From Gammaproteobacteria bacterium (GTDB lineage Bacteria > Pseudomonadota > Gammaproteobacteria > Pseudomonadales > Azotimanducaceae), in assembly GCA_016874135.1 (NCBI GenBank), contig VGVE01000003.1, positions 27,357-91,356 of the forward strand: a stretch of 64,000 nt of DNA. Reading direction: 5' to 3'. The position numbers and the translations under genes were made by a program. Positions 56,961-64,000 of this stretch are shown here, in pieces (position 1 is the stretch's first letter; each line of letters opens with the position of its first letter). Below the pieces are notes generated by a model. That model had not been told where the DNA came from, made no database searches, and saw nothing but the letters and a program-made list of their open reading frames with translations.

Positions 56961-57884
56961 ATGCGATTAGCCGCTGCTTTTTGGTTTGCACTGCTGTGCA
57001 TCACGCCTGCCTTTGCCCTCGACGTTACCGACCACGATGCCGACAACAACGGGGTGAACATTCACTACGTGACTGCAGGTGCCAAGGCGGGTGAACGCCC
57101 GCTCGTCGTGATGATCCATGGCTTTCCTGACTACTGGTATTCGTGGCGCGCGCAGATGGCGGCGCTGGCACCCCATTTCCGCGTCGCGGCCGTCGATCAG
57201 CGCGGATACAACCAGAGTGACAAGCCTGCTGGTGTCGATCCGTATGCCATGCCGAACCTCGTCGCCGACATCGCTGCTGTAATCAAGGCGGAAGGGGTGC
57301 AACAGGCCATCGTCGTGGGTCATGACTGGGGTGGAGCGGCCGCCTGGAACGTTGCCATGTTCCGTCCGGAACTCGTCAGTCATCTAGTGATTCTCAATCT
57401 GCCTCACCCAAACGGGCTTAGTCGTGAGATCGCCACCAATCCGCAGCAGCAGAAAAACAGTGAATACGCCTTCCGGTTCCAGCAGCCGGATGCTCACAAA
57501 GCACTCACCGCTGAAGGTCTTGCCGGCTGGATTCAGGATAGCGAAGCACGCACGTTGTACGTCGAAGCATTCAAACGATCCGACTTCGAAGCAATGCTCA
57601 ACTACTACAAAGCCAACTACCCGCGACCGAACAAACCCGGCGAAGCGCCACCCGCCGATGCAGCGCCTCCTGTACTTCCGAAGGTAAAAATGCCGGTGCT
57701 GCAAATCCATGGGCTCGATGATCAGGCATTGTTGCCTGGCGCGCTCAACAACACCTGGGAATGGCTGGAAAAGGACTACACGCTGGTGACGGTACCCGGC
57801 GCAGGACACTTTGTGCAGCAGGATACGAGTGATCTTGTATCCGCAACCTTGAAGAGCTGGCTACTTCAAAGGTTTCAAAACTAG
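56961..57884 (+). CDS. secreted epoxide hydrolase-like alpha/beta hydrolase
   Basis: 307 residues with a signal peptide ([19 protein letters not shown]). Oxyanion motif [10 protein letters not shown] near 55, nucleophile aspartate in [12 protein letters not shown] near 118, and catalytic histidine in [10 protein letters not shown] near the end. The HGFPxxWxSW plus GHDWGG pattern is that of epoxide hydrolases and haloalkane dehalogenases, here exported to the periplasm. GAGA ribosome site before ATG 56961. Its 3' end overlaps the next gene, on the other strand, by 24 bases. Confidence 0.82.
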   Translation: MRLAAAFWFALLCITPAFALDVTDHDADNNGVNIHYVTAGAKAGERPLVVMIHGFPDYWYSWRAQMAALAPHFRVAAVDQRGYNQSDKPAGVDPYAMPNLVADIAAVIKAEGVQQAIVVGHDWGGAAAWNVAMFRPELVSHLVILNLPHPNGLSREIATNPQQQKNSEYAFRFQQPDAHKALTAEGLAGWIQDSEARTLYVEAFKRSDFEAMLNYYKANYPRPNKPGEAPPADAAPPVLPKVKMPVLQIHGLDDQALLPGALNNTWEWLEKDYTLVTVPGAGHFVQQDTSDLVSATLKSWLLQRFQN

Positions 57885-58751
57885 ACGGAGCATCTCATCC
57901 AGTGGCGTGAGCTCGATACCGAGTCTTTGCGCAGTATCAAGCGGATCGATCACATCATCGTGATCGAGCACGTCCAGCATGGCACGCGTCATCGGTGGAT
58001 TTGGAAGGATCGCTTCCAGCAGTCCAACGAAAAAACGGCCGAGGCCGATGGGGAGTGACAGAGATTTCGGCGCTGTTCCCAGAATCAGGCCAGCACGACG
58101 AACCAACTCTGCGCGGGAAAGTGACTCAGGCCCCGCGAGTAACAACCGGCCAAACGCCACGTCGACTGTCGCACGAATCGCATTGACGACATCACCTGCA
58201 TAGACCGGCTGTTCGCGGCTCGCCATGCGAAATCCGACGCTGAAGCCAGAAAGCGCTTTCTTGCGCAGCGCAAACGTCGCGTAGTCCGATTCGCCGAGCA
58301 CCATCGGGACCTGCAGGACCGTCACCGGCAATCCACTTGCGAGCAAGATGTCTTCAGCTTTGCCTTTGGAGCGCAGGCAGGCGTTTGAATGCCCCGCTGA
58401 CGACCCGAGGATGCTGACGTAGACGATACGTGGCGTCGACTCGTTCGCAGCCAACGCGTTCACGAGTGCTCGGCATGTACTCTCATGCGCATTCACATAG
58501 CTGTTCTGCAGCGTTTCGCGAATGATGCCTACGAGATGAACGACGGCGTCAGCGTGGACCAAGTGCGGTGCAAGCTCTGCGCTGTTTGCATAGTCAACCA
58601 CACCGGCTTCGACTCCGAAGCTTGCGCGCAGTGCCGCTGCGGCTATGGTCGAGCGCACCACCGCCTGGAGCTCGTGGCCATCCCGCTTGAGCGTCTCGAT
58701 CAAACGGACACCCAGATGCCCGTTGGCGCCGGTCACGATGATCCTTCCCAC
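57861..58751 (-). CDS. atypical SDR, NAD(P)-binding NmrA/NDUFA9-like protein
   Basis: 296 residues. The Rossmann motif [12 protein letters not shown] near 6-17 and [10 protein letters not shown] near 66 are seen; the catalytic YxxxK is missing (the region reads [10 protein letters not shown]), typical of atypical SDRs such as complex I NDUFA9-like and NmrA-like proteins that bind NAD(P) but may not be enzymes. Function unassigned. Divergent from the CDP-alcohol phosphotransferase gene. Confidence 0.8.
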   Translation of the reverse strand: MGRIIVTGANGHLGVRLIETLKRDGHELQAVVRSTIAAAALRASFGVEAGVVDYANSAELAPHLVHADAVVHLVGIIRETLQNSYVNAHESTCRALVNALAANESTPRIVYVSILGSSAGHSNACLRSKGKAEDILLASGLPVTVLQVPMVLGESDYATFALRKKALSGFSVGFRMASREQPVYAGDVVNAIRATVDVAFGRLLLAGPESLSRAELVRRAGLILGTAPKSLSLPIGLGRFFVGLLEAILPNPPMTRAMLDVLDHDDVIDPLDTAQRLGIELTPLDEMLRLVLKPLK

Positions 58752-58857
58752 TGATGCATGCCTCCCAGTAACGGTGGAATGGTGCGCATCACCGCCAACA
58801 ATGTCACGCTACGCGCCACACATACCTGCGACAGGCAAGAGAATCCTGATCCCGCAG

Positions 58858-59400
58858 ATGCTCAACAGTACCACCATCATGACCTGGGCCAACGCCCTGA
58901 CCGCAATACGTCTGCTGTGCATCGCACCGATGACGCTCGCGATTTCTAACGGTGCATGGCTGATCGCCGCAACACTCTTCACCATCGGGGTGATCACCGA
59001 CTTTTTCGATGGGCCCCTCGCAAGACGACTCGGCCAATCATCGTCTTTCGGCGGGTTCATCGATCATGGCACGGACGCCCTCTTGGTGACCTGCGCCTGC
59101 ACCGCTCTCGCGTGCACCGGATACATCAACAGCGTCCTGCCCGTATTGATACCGCTCGCCTTCCTGCAGTACAGCCTGGATTCGCAGGTCTTTCGCGGTC
59201 GTGCACTTCAGCCGAACCCGCTGGGGAGATGGAATGGCATCGCCTACTACGTGCTTCCGGGTGTTGTGATCGGCGCGCATGTGCCCGGTATCGGCGATCT
59301 GTTGTTGCCCGTCGCCAGCCTGTTCGCATGGGCGCTTGCTGGTTCAACCGTGCTGTCTATGGCGATGCGCGCACGCGGCTATTTCGAGCCCGATCACTGA
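58858..59400 (+). CDS. CDP-alcohol phosphatidyltransferase family protein
   Basis: 180 residues with several transmembrane helices. The complete active-site motif D-x2-DG-x2-AR-x8-G-x3-D-x3-D is visible from DFFDGPLAR through GGFIDHGTD near 47-71. Enzymes of this class make phosphatidylglycerol phosphate, phosphatidylserine or related lipids. The start is uncertain: ATG 58858 or 58879; the frame is open far upstream. Not clearly PgsA. Confidence 0.82.
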   Translation: MLNSTTIMTWANALTAIRLLCIAPMTLAISNGAWLIAATLFTIGVITDFFDGPLARRLGQSSSFGGFIDHGTDALLVTCACTALACTGYINSVLPVLIPLAFLQYSLDSQVFRGRALQPNPLGRWNGIAYYVLPGVVIGAHVPGIGDLLLPVASLFAWALAGSTVLSMAMRARGYFEPDH

Positions 59401-59407
59401 ACTTTCG

Positions 59408-60616
59408 TCAGAAGTTGCGCGCAAGGCCGTAGGCGAATGACTTGAACTCGTGCGAGAACGGATGCCAGAAGCCCGGCATCCGTTGGGTCATGCACATGCC
59501 GGTCAGGTTGGCGTGCGGCGCCATCCAGGAGTGAGTGCCCGCCATACCACCCCAGTGGTATTCATCACGTGAAAGCGCGGGCTCCGCGTCGGTCACGTCG
59601 GCCTTCAGGGCAAACCCAAGTCCGAACACCGTGCCCGGCATCGCCCACATCGGGAACGCGACCTGCACGCCCGGTGCCAGCTGGTTGGTACGCATCAGGG
59701 CGAGGGTCTCGGATTTGACGATCCGCGCACCGTTCCAGATTCCTCCGTTCACGACCATGCGGATGAAGGTCAGATAGTCCGCCACGGTCGAGACCAGACC
59801 GCCACCACCACTGAGCATGCGCCGTGGCCGACTGTAAGGACCGGTCACCGGATCTTCGGCGCGATTCATGCCTGGTTTCATGGGATCAAAGAGATCAACC
59901 GGCGCATACATCGACACGAAACGGCCCATCTTCTCCGGTGGTACATGGAATCCGGTATCGGACATGCCGAGCGGGTTGAAGATGTGATCCTGCAGATACT
60001 GATCAAACCGTTTGCCGGAGAGGACTTCCACTACCCGCGCGACAACGTCCGTAGCGAAGCTGTAGCGCCACTGTGTGCCCGGTTCATAAGCGAGCGGCTG
60101 GTGCGCAAGCTTGTCACAGAGCTCCTCCAGGGTTGGCTCTTCACTACCAAGCGCGTTGATCTTTGCAGCAATGTATGCGCGATCGATCACCGAGCCCGGC
60201 TCGATGAAGCCGTAGGAGAGCCCAGCGCTGTGACTGAGCAAGTGTCGCATGCGGATCGGCTCGCGTGCCGACACCGCATCCGTGGCTTCTTTGGCGTCAC
60301 TGCGCAATACACGCATATCTGCGAATGCGGGAATGATGTCCGCGAGCGCGGTATCCAGCGTGAACTTGCCCCGTTCAAAGAGCTGCATGGCCGCGATCGA
60401 AGTGACGATTTTGGTGTTCGAGTACATCCGGTAGATGGCGTCAGCGATCAGGGGTCGCTGGCTCTCGAGGTCCATGTATCCGAACGTGCTGAAATCAAGG
60501 ATGTCCGTGCCGCGGAGGATTAGCGTGTTGACACACGACAACAGGTTTTCAGAAACGTACCACTGCATGCGTTCGCGCAGCGGTGAAAAATCGAGATCGT
60601 GTGTTACGGTGACCAA
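59408..60616 (-). CDS. beta-lactamase-fold serine hydrolase (class C/EstB-like)
   Basis: 402 residues. SxxK is YSNTKI near 65-70, the YxN-like position is YSFATD near 185, and the third motif region reads HWGGMAGTHSW near 352. No signal peptide is present, so this is probably a cytoplasmic esterase of the EstB type rather than a drug-resistance beta-lactamase. Start codon TTG at 60616 is uncertain. It lies 148 bases after csrA on the same strand. Confidence 0.82.
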   Translation of the reverse strand: MVTVTHDLDFSPLRERMQWYVSENLLSCVNTLILRGTDILDFSTFGYMDLESQRPLIADAIYRMYSNTKIVTSIAAMQLFERGKFTLDTALADIIPAFADMRVLRSDAKEATDAVSAREPIRMRHLLSHSAGLSYGFIEPGSVIDRAYIAAKINALGSEEPTLEELCDKLAHQPLAYEPGTQWRYSFATDVVARVVEVLSGKRFDQYLQDHIFNPLGMSDTGFHVPPEKMGRFVSMYAPVDLFDPMKPGMNRAEDPVTGPYSRPRRMLSGGGGLVSTVADYLTFIRMVVNGGIWNGARIVKSETLALMRTNQLAPGVQVAFPMWAMPGTVFGLGFALKADVTDAEPALSRDEYHWGGMAGTHSWMAPHANLTGMCMTQRMPGFWHPFSHEFKSFAYGLARNF

Positions 60617-60764
60617 ACGGCTGTCAATGATGGTGCTCCCCAGTCAACAGAATTCGAGTATCGGCAGGCGGCACTCAATACCATTCCACAGGTGAGGCGA
60701 CGCCGCAGGCCATAACTGCCTGGGATCGCCAACCAGGTCTGATCCGCCTACGGGTTCTGGATTG

Positions 60765-60992
60765 TCAGCCTTCGGGCTCGGAACTCCCGCTCCCCGCGCG
60801 GCGAGGCCTAGCATCAAGGTGGGCCGCAGTTTGGGCGTTGATCCGCGCGTACATTTCTTCGCGGTGGACCGGAACCGATTTCGGCGCCTTGATCCCCCGC
60901 CGGATCTGATTGCCGTTGGCCGCTACAACATAGATTTCAACTTCGTCACCGATACGGATGGCCTCCCCAGGCCGTCGGGTCAGAATGAGCAT
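60765..60992 (-). CDS. csrA: carbon storage regulator CsrA
   Basis: 75 residues. [20 protein letters not shown] and the RNA-contact segment [12 protein letters not shown] (R44) are typical; the protein binds GGA-containing mRNA leaders. Oddities are RRG in place of RIG in the [10 protein letters not shown] strand and a C-terminal extension ([17 protein letters not shown]) beyond the 61 residues of Escherichia coli CsrA. The ribosome site (GGGGGAAGG) contains GGA, allowing autoregulation. Confidence 0.9.
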   Translation of the reverse strand: MLILTRRPGEAIRIGDEVEIYVVAANGNQIRRGIKAPKSVPVHREEMYARINAQTAAHLDARPRRAGSGSSEPEG

Positions 60993-61217
60993 GAACCTTC
61001 CCCCAAGTTCTTATCCGTATTCGCGCGTCCCTTGCTTCTGCACTTACCCTGCTGGTCGCGAACCATCGGGTAGACCTTGTTCAGTATACCGGCTCAACTA
61101 GTCAGGGCCGCATGCCTGTTGGGGCGTTTGTGCGGAATTCTCACTCCCCTCACCTCCGACTGTAATCACTTGCGCAGAAAATTCCTCAACTGCAAGGGTT
61201 ATCTAACAGTGACTCGA

Positions 61218-61232
61218 CCGGCCTGTGGCCGG
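61218..61232. terminator. GC-rich hairpin after the SPFH gene
   Basis: CCGGCC-TGT-GGCCGG, a perfect six-base-pair stem, lies between the end of the leftward SPFH gene (61247) and csrA. No T-run on the minus strand follows, so its effect on termination is uncertain. Nothing else is visible in 60993-61246 apart from the presumed csrA promoter. Confidence 0.4.
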
Positions 61233-61246
61233 CTTTGTACCGGATG

Positions 61247-62182
61247 TTATGCAGCACCTTTCGGCTTCTCCAGTGATTGCATGGTCTTGAGGGCGGTAGC
61301 CACCACACTCGCCACATCACCCATCTGCGCGGGAATGATCATGGTGTTGCTGGCCTGAGCGAGACGGCCGAACTCCTTGACCCACTGTTCGGCGACACGG
61401 AGGTTCACCGCTTCCTGACCGCCGGGCTCATAGATCGCCCGCGCCACTTCGCGCAAACCCTGCGCGGTGGCCTCCGCGATCAGCCGGATCTCTTCGGCAC
61501 GACCTTGCGCTTCGTTGATCTGCTTGAGCTTCTCGGCTTCAGATAGGTTGATGGTCTCCTGCTTTTCGCCTTCCGAAACGTTGATGCGCGCCTGACGATC
61601 TCCTTCTGACTGGGCGACGACAGCGCGCCGCTCGCGTTCCGCGCGCATCTGTTTCTCAAGCGCATCACGCACCGTAGTGGGTGGAACGATGTCCTTGATC
61701 TCGTAACGCAGGATCTTTACACCCCAGGGTTCAGCGGCCCTATCCACTGCTGAAACGACCTGGGCATTGATGGTTTCCCGTTCTTCGAACGTACGATCCA
61801 GTTCGATCTTGCCGATCTCGGAACGCAACGTGGTTTGCGCCAGCTGAGCTGTGGCGAAGGCGTAATTCTCAATGCCGTAACTTGCTGCACGCGAATCGAC
61901 CACCTGCATGAAAAGAACACCATCCACGGCGACTGCAATGTTGTCCTTGGTGATACAGGTCTGGGACGGCACATCGATCGCCTGTTCCTTCAGCGTGTGC
62001 TTGTAGGCGATCTTGTCGATGAACGGAATCAGGATGTGAAAGCCTGCGTCCAACGTCCTGTCGTACTTTCCGAGACGCTCGATCACGAACTGCTCCCGTT
62101 GCGGAACAACACGTGCAGTCTTGAAAAGAGCAGCCACCACGAAGAGCAGTAGCAGCAGAAGGAGAATTCCACTGAAATCCAT
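61247..62182 (-). CDS. SPFH/stomatin-like membrane protein (QmcA type)
   Basis: 311 residues. One N-terminal transmembrane helix (ILLLLLLLFVVAALF) is followed by the SPFH domain (RVVPQREQFVIERLGKYDRTL, GFHILIPFIDKIAYK, YEIKDIVPP) and a coiled coil ending in AERERRAVVAQSEGDRQAR and AQGRAEEIRLIAEA. Such proteins oligomerise in membrane microdomains. It is directly preceded by an nfeD gene, the standard partner. ATG 62182 follows GGAGG. Confidence 0.92.
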   Translation of the reverse strand: MDFSGILLLLLLLFVVAALFKTARVVPQREQFVIERLGKYDRTLDAGFHILIPFIDKIAYKHTLKEQAIDVPSQTCITKDNIAVAVDGVLFMQVVDSRAASYGIENYAFATAQLAQTTLRSEIGKIELDRTFEERETINAQVVSAVDRAAEPWGVKILRYEIKDIVPPTTVRDALEKQMRAERERRAVVAQSEGDRQARINVSEGEKQETINLSEAEKLKQINEAQGRAEEIRLIAEATAQGLREVARAIYEPGGQEAVNLRVAEQWVKEFGRLAQASNTMIIPAQMGDVASVVATALKTMQSLEKPKGAA

Positions 62183-62237
62183 CACTCACCTCCAAATCGG
62201 AATCAAGTCCGGTTCAAACCGGGAAAGAGCGTTTTGC

Positions 62238-62675
62238 TCAGACTTTTTCAACGATGAGCACGATGCCATCGCGGCTGGTGATTCGCACAACCGCACCTGC
62301 GGTCAACGTGGGTTCCGCGGATCGTGCCTGCCACGCAGCGCCGCGAAAATCGATCCGGCCTCGCCCCCGATCCTGTTCACTGAAGCCGTCGATCACCCGT
62401 GCTTCGAAACCAACAAAATCTTCATCGACGCCGGCATCAGCAACGTCCCCTTTAAGCATCCGTCGGAAGTGCGATCGTAATCCGAACAACAGCGCGAGTG
62501 AGACGATCACAAAGAAAAGGTAGTGCAGCCCGCTCTCTGTTGGCAGACCGAGCCAGATCGCAAGACCGGTCAAAATCGCACCGGCGCCAAAAAAGACCAC
62601 GACGAAACTGTTCAGGAAAAGCTCGGCGATCATCACGCCAAAGCCGATGACAATCCACCAGACAGCTATGCCCAT
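62238..62675 (-). CDS. NfeD-like membrane protein
   Basis: 145 residues with two or three N-terminal transmembrane helices (WWIVIGFGVMIAELFLNSFV, AILTGLAIWLGL) and a C-terminal OB-fold (VGFEARVIDGF, GRGRIDFRGAAWQARS). NfeD proteins pair with stomatin-like proteins. GGAG ribosome site; it begins two bases after the end of the upstream peptidase gene, so peptidase-nfeD-SPFH may be one operon. Confidence 0.9.
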   Translation of the reverse strand: MGIAVWWIVIGFGVMIAELFLNSFVVVFFGAGAILTGLAIWLGLPTESGLHYLFFVIVSLALLFGLRSHFRRMLKGDVADAGVDEDFVGFEARVIDGFSEQDRGRGRIDFRGAAWQARSAEPTLTAGAVVRITSRDGIVLIVEKV

Positions 62676-62677
62676 CT

Positions 62678-64000
62678 CTATTCTCCGGGTCGGATTGATG
62701 CAGTGTCGCCAAGGGGTCGATCGCTGTAAACGACTATCTCAAGCAATCGCGTCATCACTTCCGCACCGCGCTCGAGATTCTGGACCGAAATGCGTTCGTT
62801 GTTACCATGCACGCCGCGCATGTCTTCCGGCTCGAAAACAAAGGGCGAGTAGCCATAGGCGGTGATGCCGCGATCACGAAAAAAATGGCTATCGGTGAAC
62901 CCGCCGGCCACCGTGGTGATGACCGGTGCCTTGAACACCGCTTCACTGACCGTACCAATGGCCCGGAAGACCTCGTTCTGTGTATTGCTGATCGCTGGCG
63001 TAAAGCTCATCAGCGTTTCGATCTGCACGTTTTCATCGGCGATGATGGTGGTAAGCCCGGCAATAAATTCTTCCGGGTTCTGATCCGGCAGGAGTCGACA
63101 ATCGAGCTCTGCGGACGCTCGTGCCGGAACGACGTTGATCTTCGACGAGCCCTCGAGCCGCGTAATCGAGCAGGTGTTACGCAGCAACGAGTGAGTGCCG
63201 GGATCTTCGAGCTGCAAGCGCATCATGAAATCAGGATCTTTCACCGAAACCGCAATATTCGCGAGCTGCGCAGCAAGACGGCTGTCGGTCTGATACGGGG
63301 ATATGGACTCGAGCATGTTCTGCACTTCGGGAATAAGCCGTGGTGCGAATCGGGTATCGCCGATGCGCTTTGTCGCGCGAACCAGCCGAGTCACTGCCGT
63401 TTCAGGTTGAGGTGCCGACCCGTGCCCTGGTCGGCCGAACGCGGTCAGTCTGAGCCACAACGGGACTTTCTGGGTGATCTCGACCATCACCACGGTCTTG
63501 TCGCCAAACGCCCGCCCCGTACCTCCCTCGTTCAGCACATAACCGACACCTGCGAAGGTCTCCGCATGGTTCTTGAGGAGCCAGCCGGCGCCGTACTCCC
63601 CACCAGCCTCTTCATCCGCCGTGGCAACGAACCAGACATCCCGATTGAGGGGTTTGCCGGTTTTGGCAAGCTCAAGAAAAGCAGCCAACTGCACGATGCC
63701 AAGCCCCTTCATATCGATCGCACCACGGCCATACACATGGCCATCGCGTATCTCGCCGGACAACGGGGCTGTATTCCAGAACGACAGATCCGCCGGCACC
63801 ACATCGATATGGTTGAGCAACATCAACCCTGGGGCATCACCGCCTTCGAGCTTCGCCCAGAGGTTGCCGCGACCCGGCGCGGACTCTCCACGCTGATAGG
63901 GAATGCCCGCCGCATCGAGATATTTCACGAGGTAGTCAACGCCTCGGCTTTCATTGCCTGGAGGATTGACCGTGTCGACCTTGAGATAACCGGACAACAT
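62678..64000 (-). CDS. M20 family metallopeptidase, N-terminus outside the window
   Basis: 440 codons visible. Zinc-site motifs: MLLNHIDVVPAD near 58, YGRGAIDMKG near 90 with the bridging aspartate, and the catalytic glutamates in VATADEEAGGEYGAGWLL near 127; dimerisation domain near 200-310; the C-terminal histidine in RGVHGNNERIS. Amino- or carboxypeptidase, or a related amide hydrolase. The frame continues past the window edge; ATG at 64000 is probably internal, since a family member would have more N-terminal sequence. Confidence 0.85.
   Translation of the reverse strand: MLSGYLKVDTVNPPGNESRGVDYLVKYLDAAGIPYQRGESAPGRGNLWAKLEGGDAPGLMLLNHIDVVPADLSFWNTAPLSGEIRDGHVYGRGAIDMKGLGIVQLAAFLELAKTGKPLNRDVWFVATADEEAGGEYGAGWLLKNHAETFAGVGYVLNEGGTGRAFGDKTVVMVEITQKVPLWLRLTAFGRPGHGSAPQPETAVTRLVRATKRIGDTRFAPRLIPEVQNMLESISPYQTDSRLAAQLANIAVSVKDPDFMMRLQLEDPGTHSLLRNTCSITRLEGSSKINVVPARASAELDCRLLPDQNPEEFIAGLTTIIADENVQIETLMSFTPAISNTQNEVFRAIGTVSEAVFKAPVITTVAGGFTDSHFFRDRGITAYGYSPFVFEPEDMRGVHGNNERISVQNLERGAEVMTRLLEIVVYSDRPLGDTASIRPGE

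Noticed and set aside
59408..60616. Antibiotic-resistance beta-lactamase
   Set aside because: No signal peptide, and the motifs fit EstB-like esterases better than periplasmic class C enzymes.

Overview
The window is chromosomal DNA of a gammaproteobacterium. Class I adenylate cyclase, LptM, CsrA, AlgZ/AlgR, the Rsd/AlgQ family, HemX/HemY and the run lptM-lysA-dapF-DUF484-xerC are gammaproteobacterial hallmarks. The gene neighbourhoods (cysQ-nudE-yrfG; hslR, pckA, gshA; dsbB-algQ; hemB, trxA, rho; algZ-algR-hemCDXY; argH-cyaA-lptM-lysA-dapF-DUF484-xerC; a SutA-like gene next to glnK; ubiK-comM) recall those of Pseudomonas, so a member of or near the Pseudomonadales is the best guess. There is no IS element, prophage, CRISPR array, tRNA or rRNA.

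Layout. 1-5800: amidase, D-aminoacylase, a small secreted protein, two broken genes (flavin-dependent oxidase, PhyH dioxygenase), a small membrane ORF and a long inverted repeat. 5.8-16 kb: housekeeping genes (cysQ, nudE, yrfG, hslR, pckA, gshA, acpH, FliL-like, quinone reductase, dsbB, algQ, ParA-like). 16-24 kb: ABC-F ATPase, an ECF sigma remnant, a TetR regulator with two operators, hemB, trxA, rho, flavin reductase. 23.5-29.3 kb: the leftward algZ-algR-hemC-hemD-hemX-hemY operon, with algZ broken. 29.3-41.7 kb: argH, a broken cyaA, lptM, lysA, dapF, DUF484, xerC, HAD, thrC, SutA-like, glnK with a sigma-54/NtrC promoter region, ubiK and a broken comM. 41.7-53.7 kb: cytochromes c5 and c4 flanking a leftward catabolic block (acyl-CoA carboxylase pair, broken TPP enzyme, aminotransferase, alanine dehydrogenase, SDR) plus alr. 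53.7-64 kb: broken helix-hairpin-helix gene, htpX, two alpha/beta hydrolases, atypical SDR, CDP-alcohol phosphotransferase, beta-lactamase-like hydrolase, csrA, SPFH/NfeD pair and a partial M20 peptidase.

How the genes work together. hemB-hemC-hemD make uroporphyrinogen III for the local c-type cytochromes. lysA and dapF share the meso-diaminopimelate branch, and alr feeds D-alanine to peptidoglycan. gshA, dsbB and trxA handle thiols. glnK/NtrC, AlgR, CsrA and the SutA-like protein are regulators.

The striking feature is gene decay. At least seven recognisable genes carry in-frame stops and/or frameshifts while their neighbours are intact. Where the ancestral codon can be guessed, the stops are explained by single C:G to T:A transitions, and three of the four small frameshifts fall in short homopolymers. 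comM carries several independent lesions including a deletion, which argues for real decay (losing cAMP synthesis, AlgZ kinase and transformation helicase functions) rather than only sequencing error. I found no clearly new multi-gene system.
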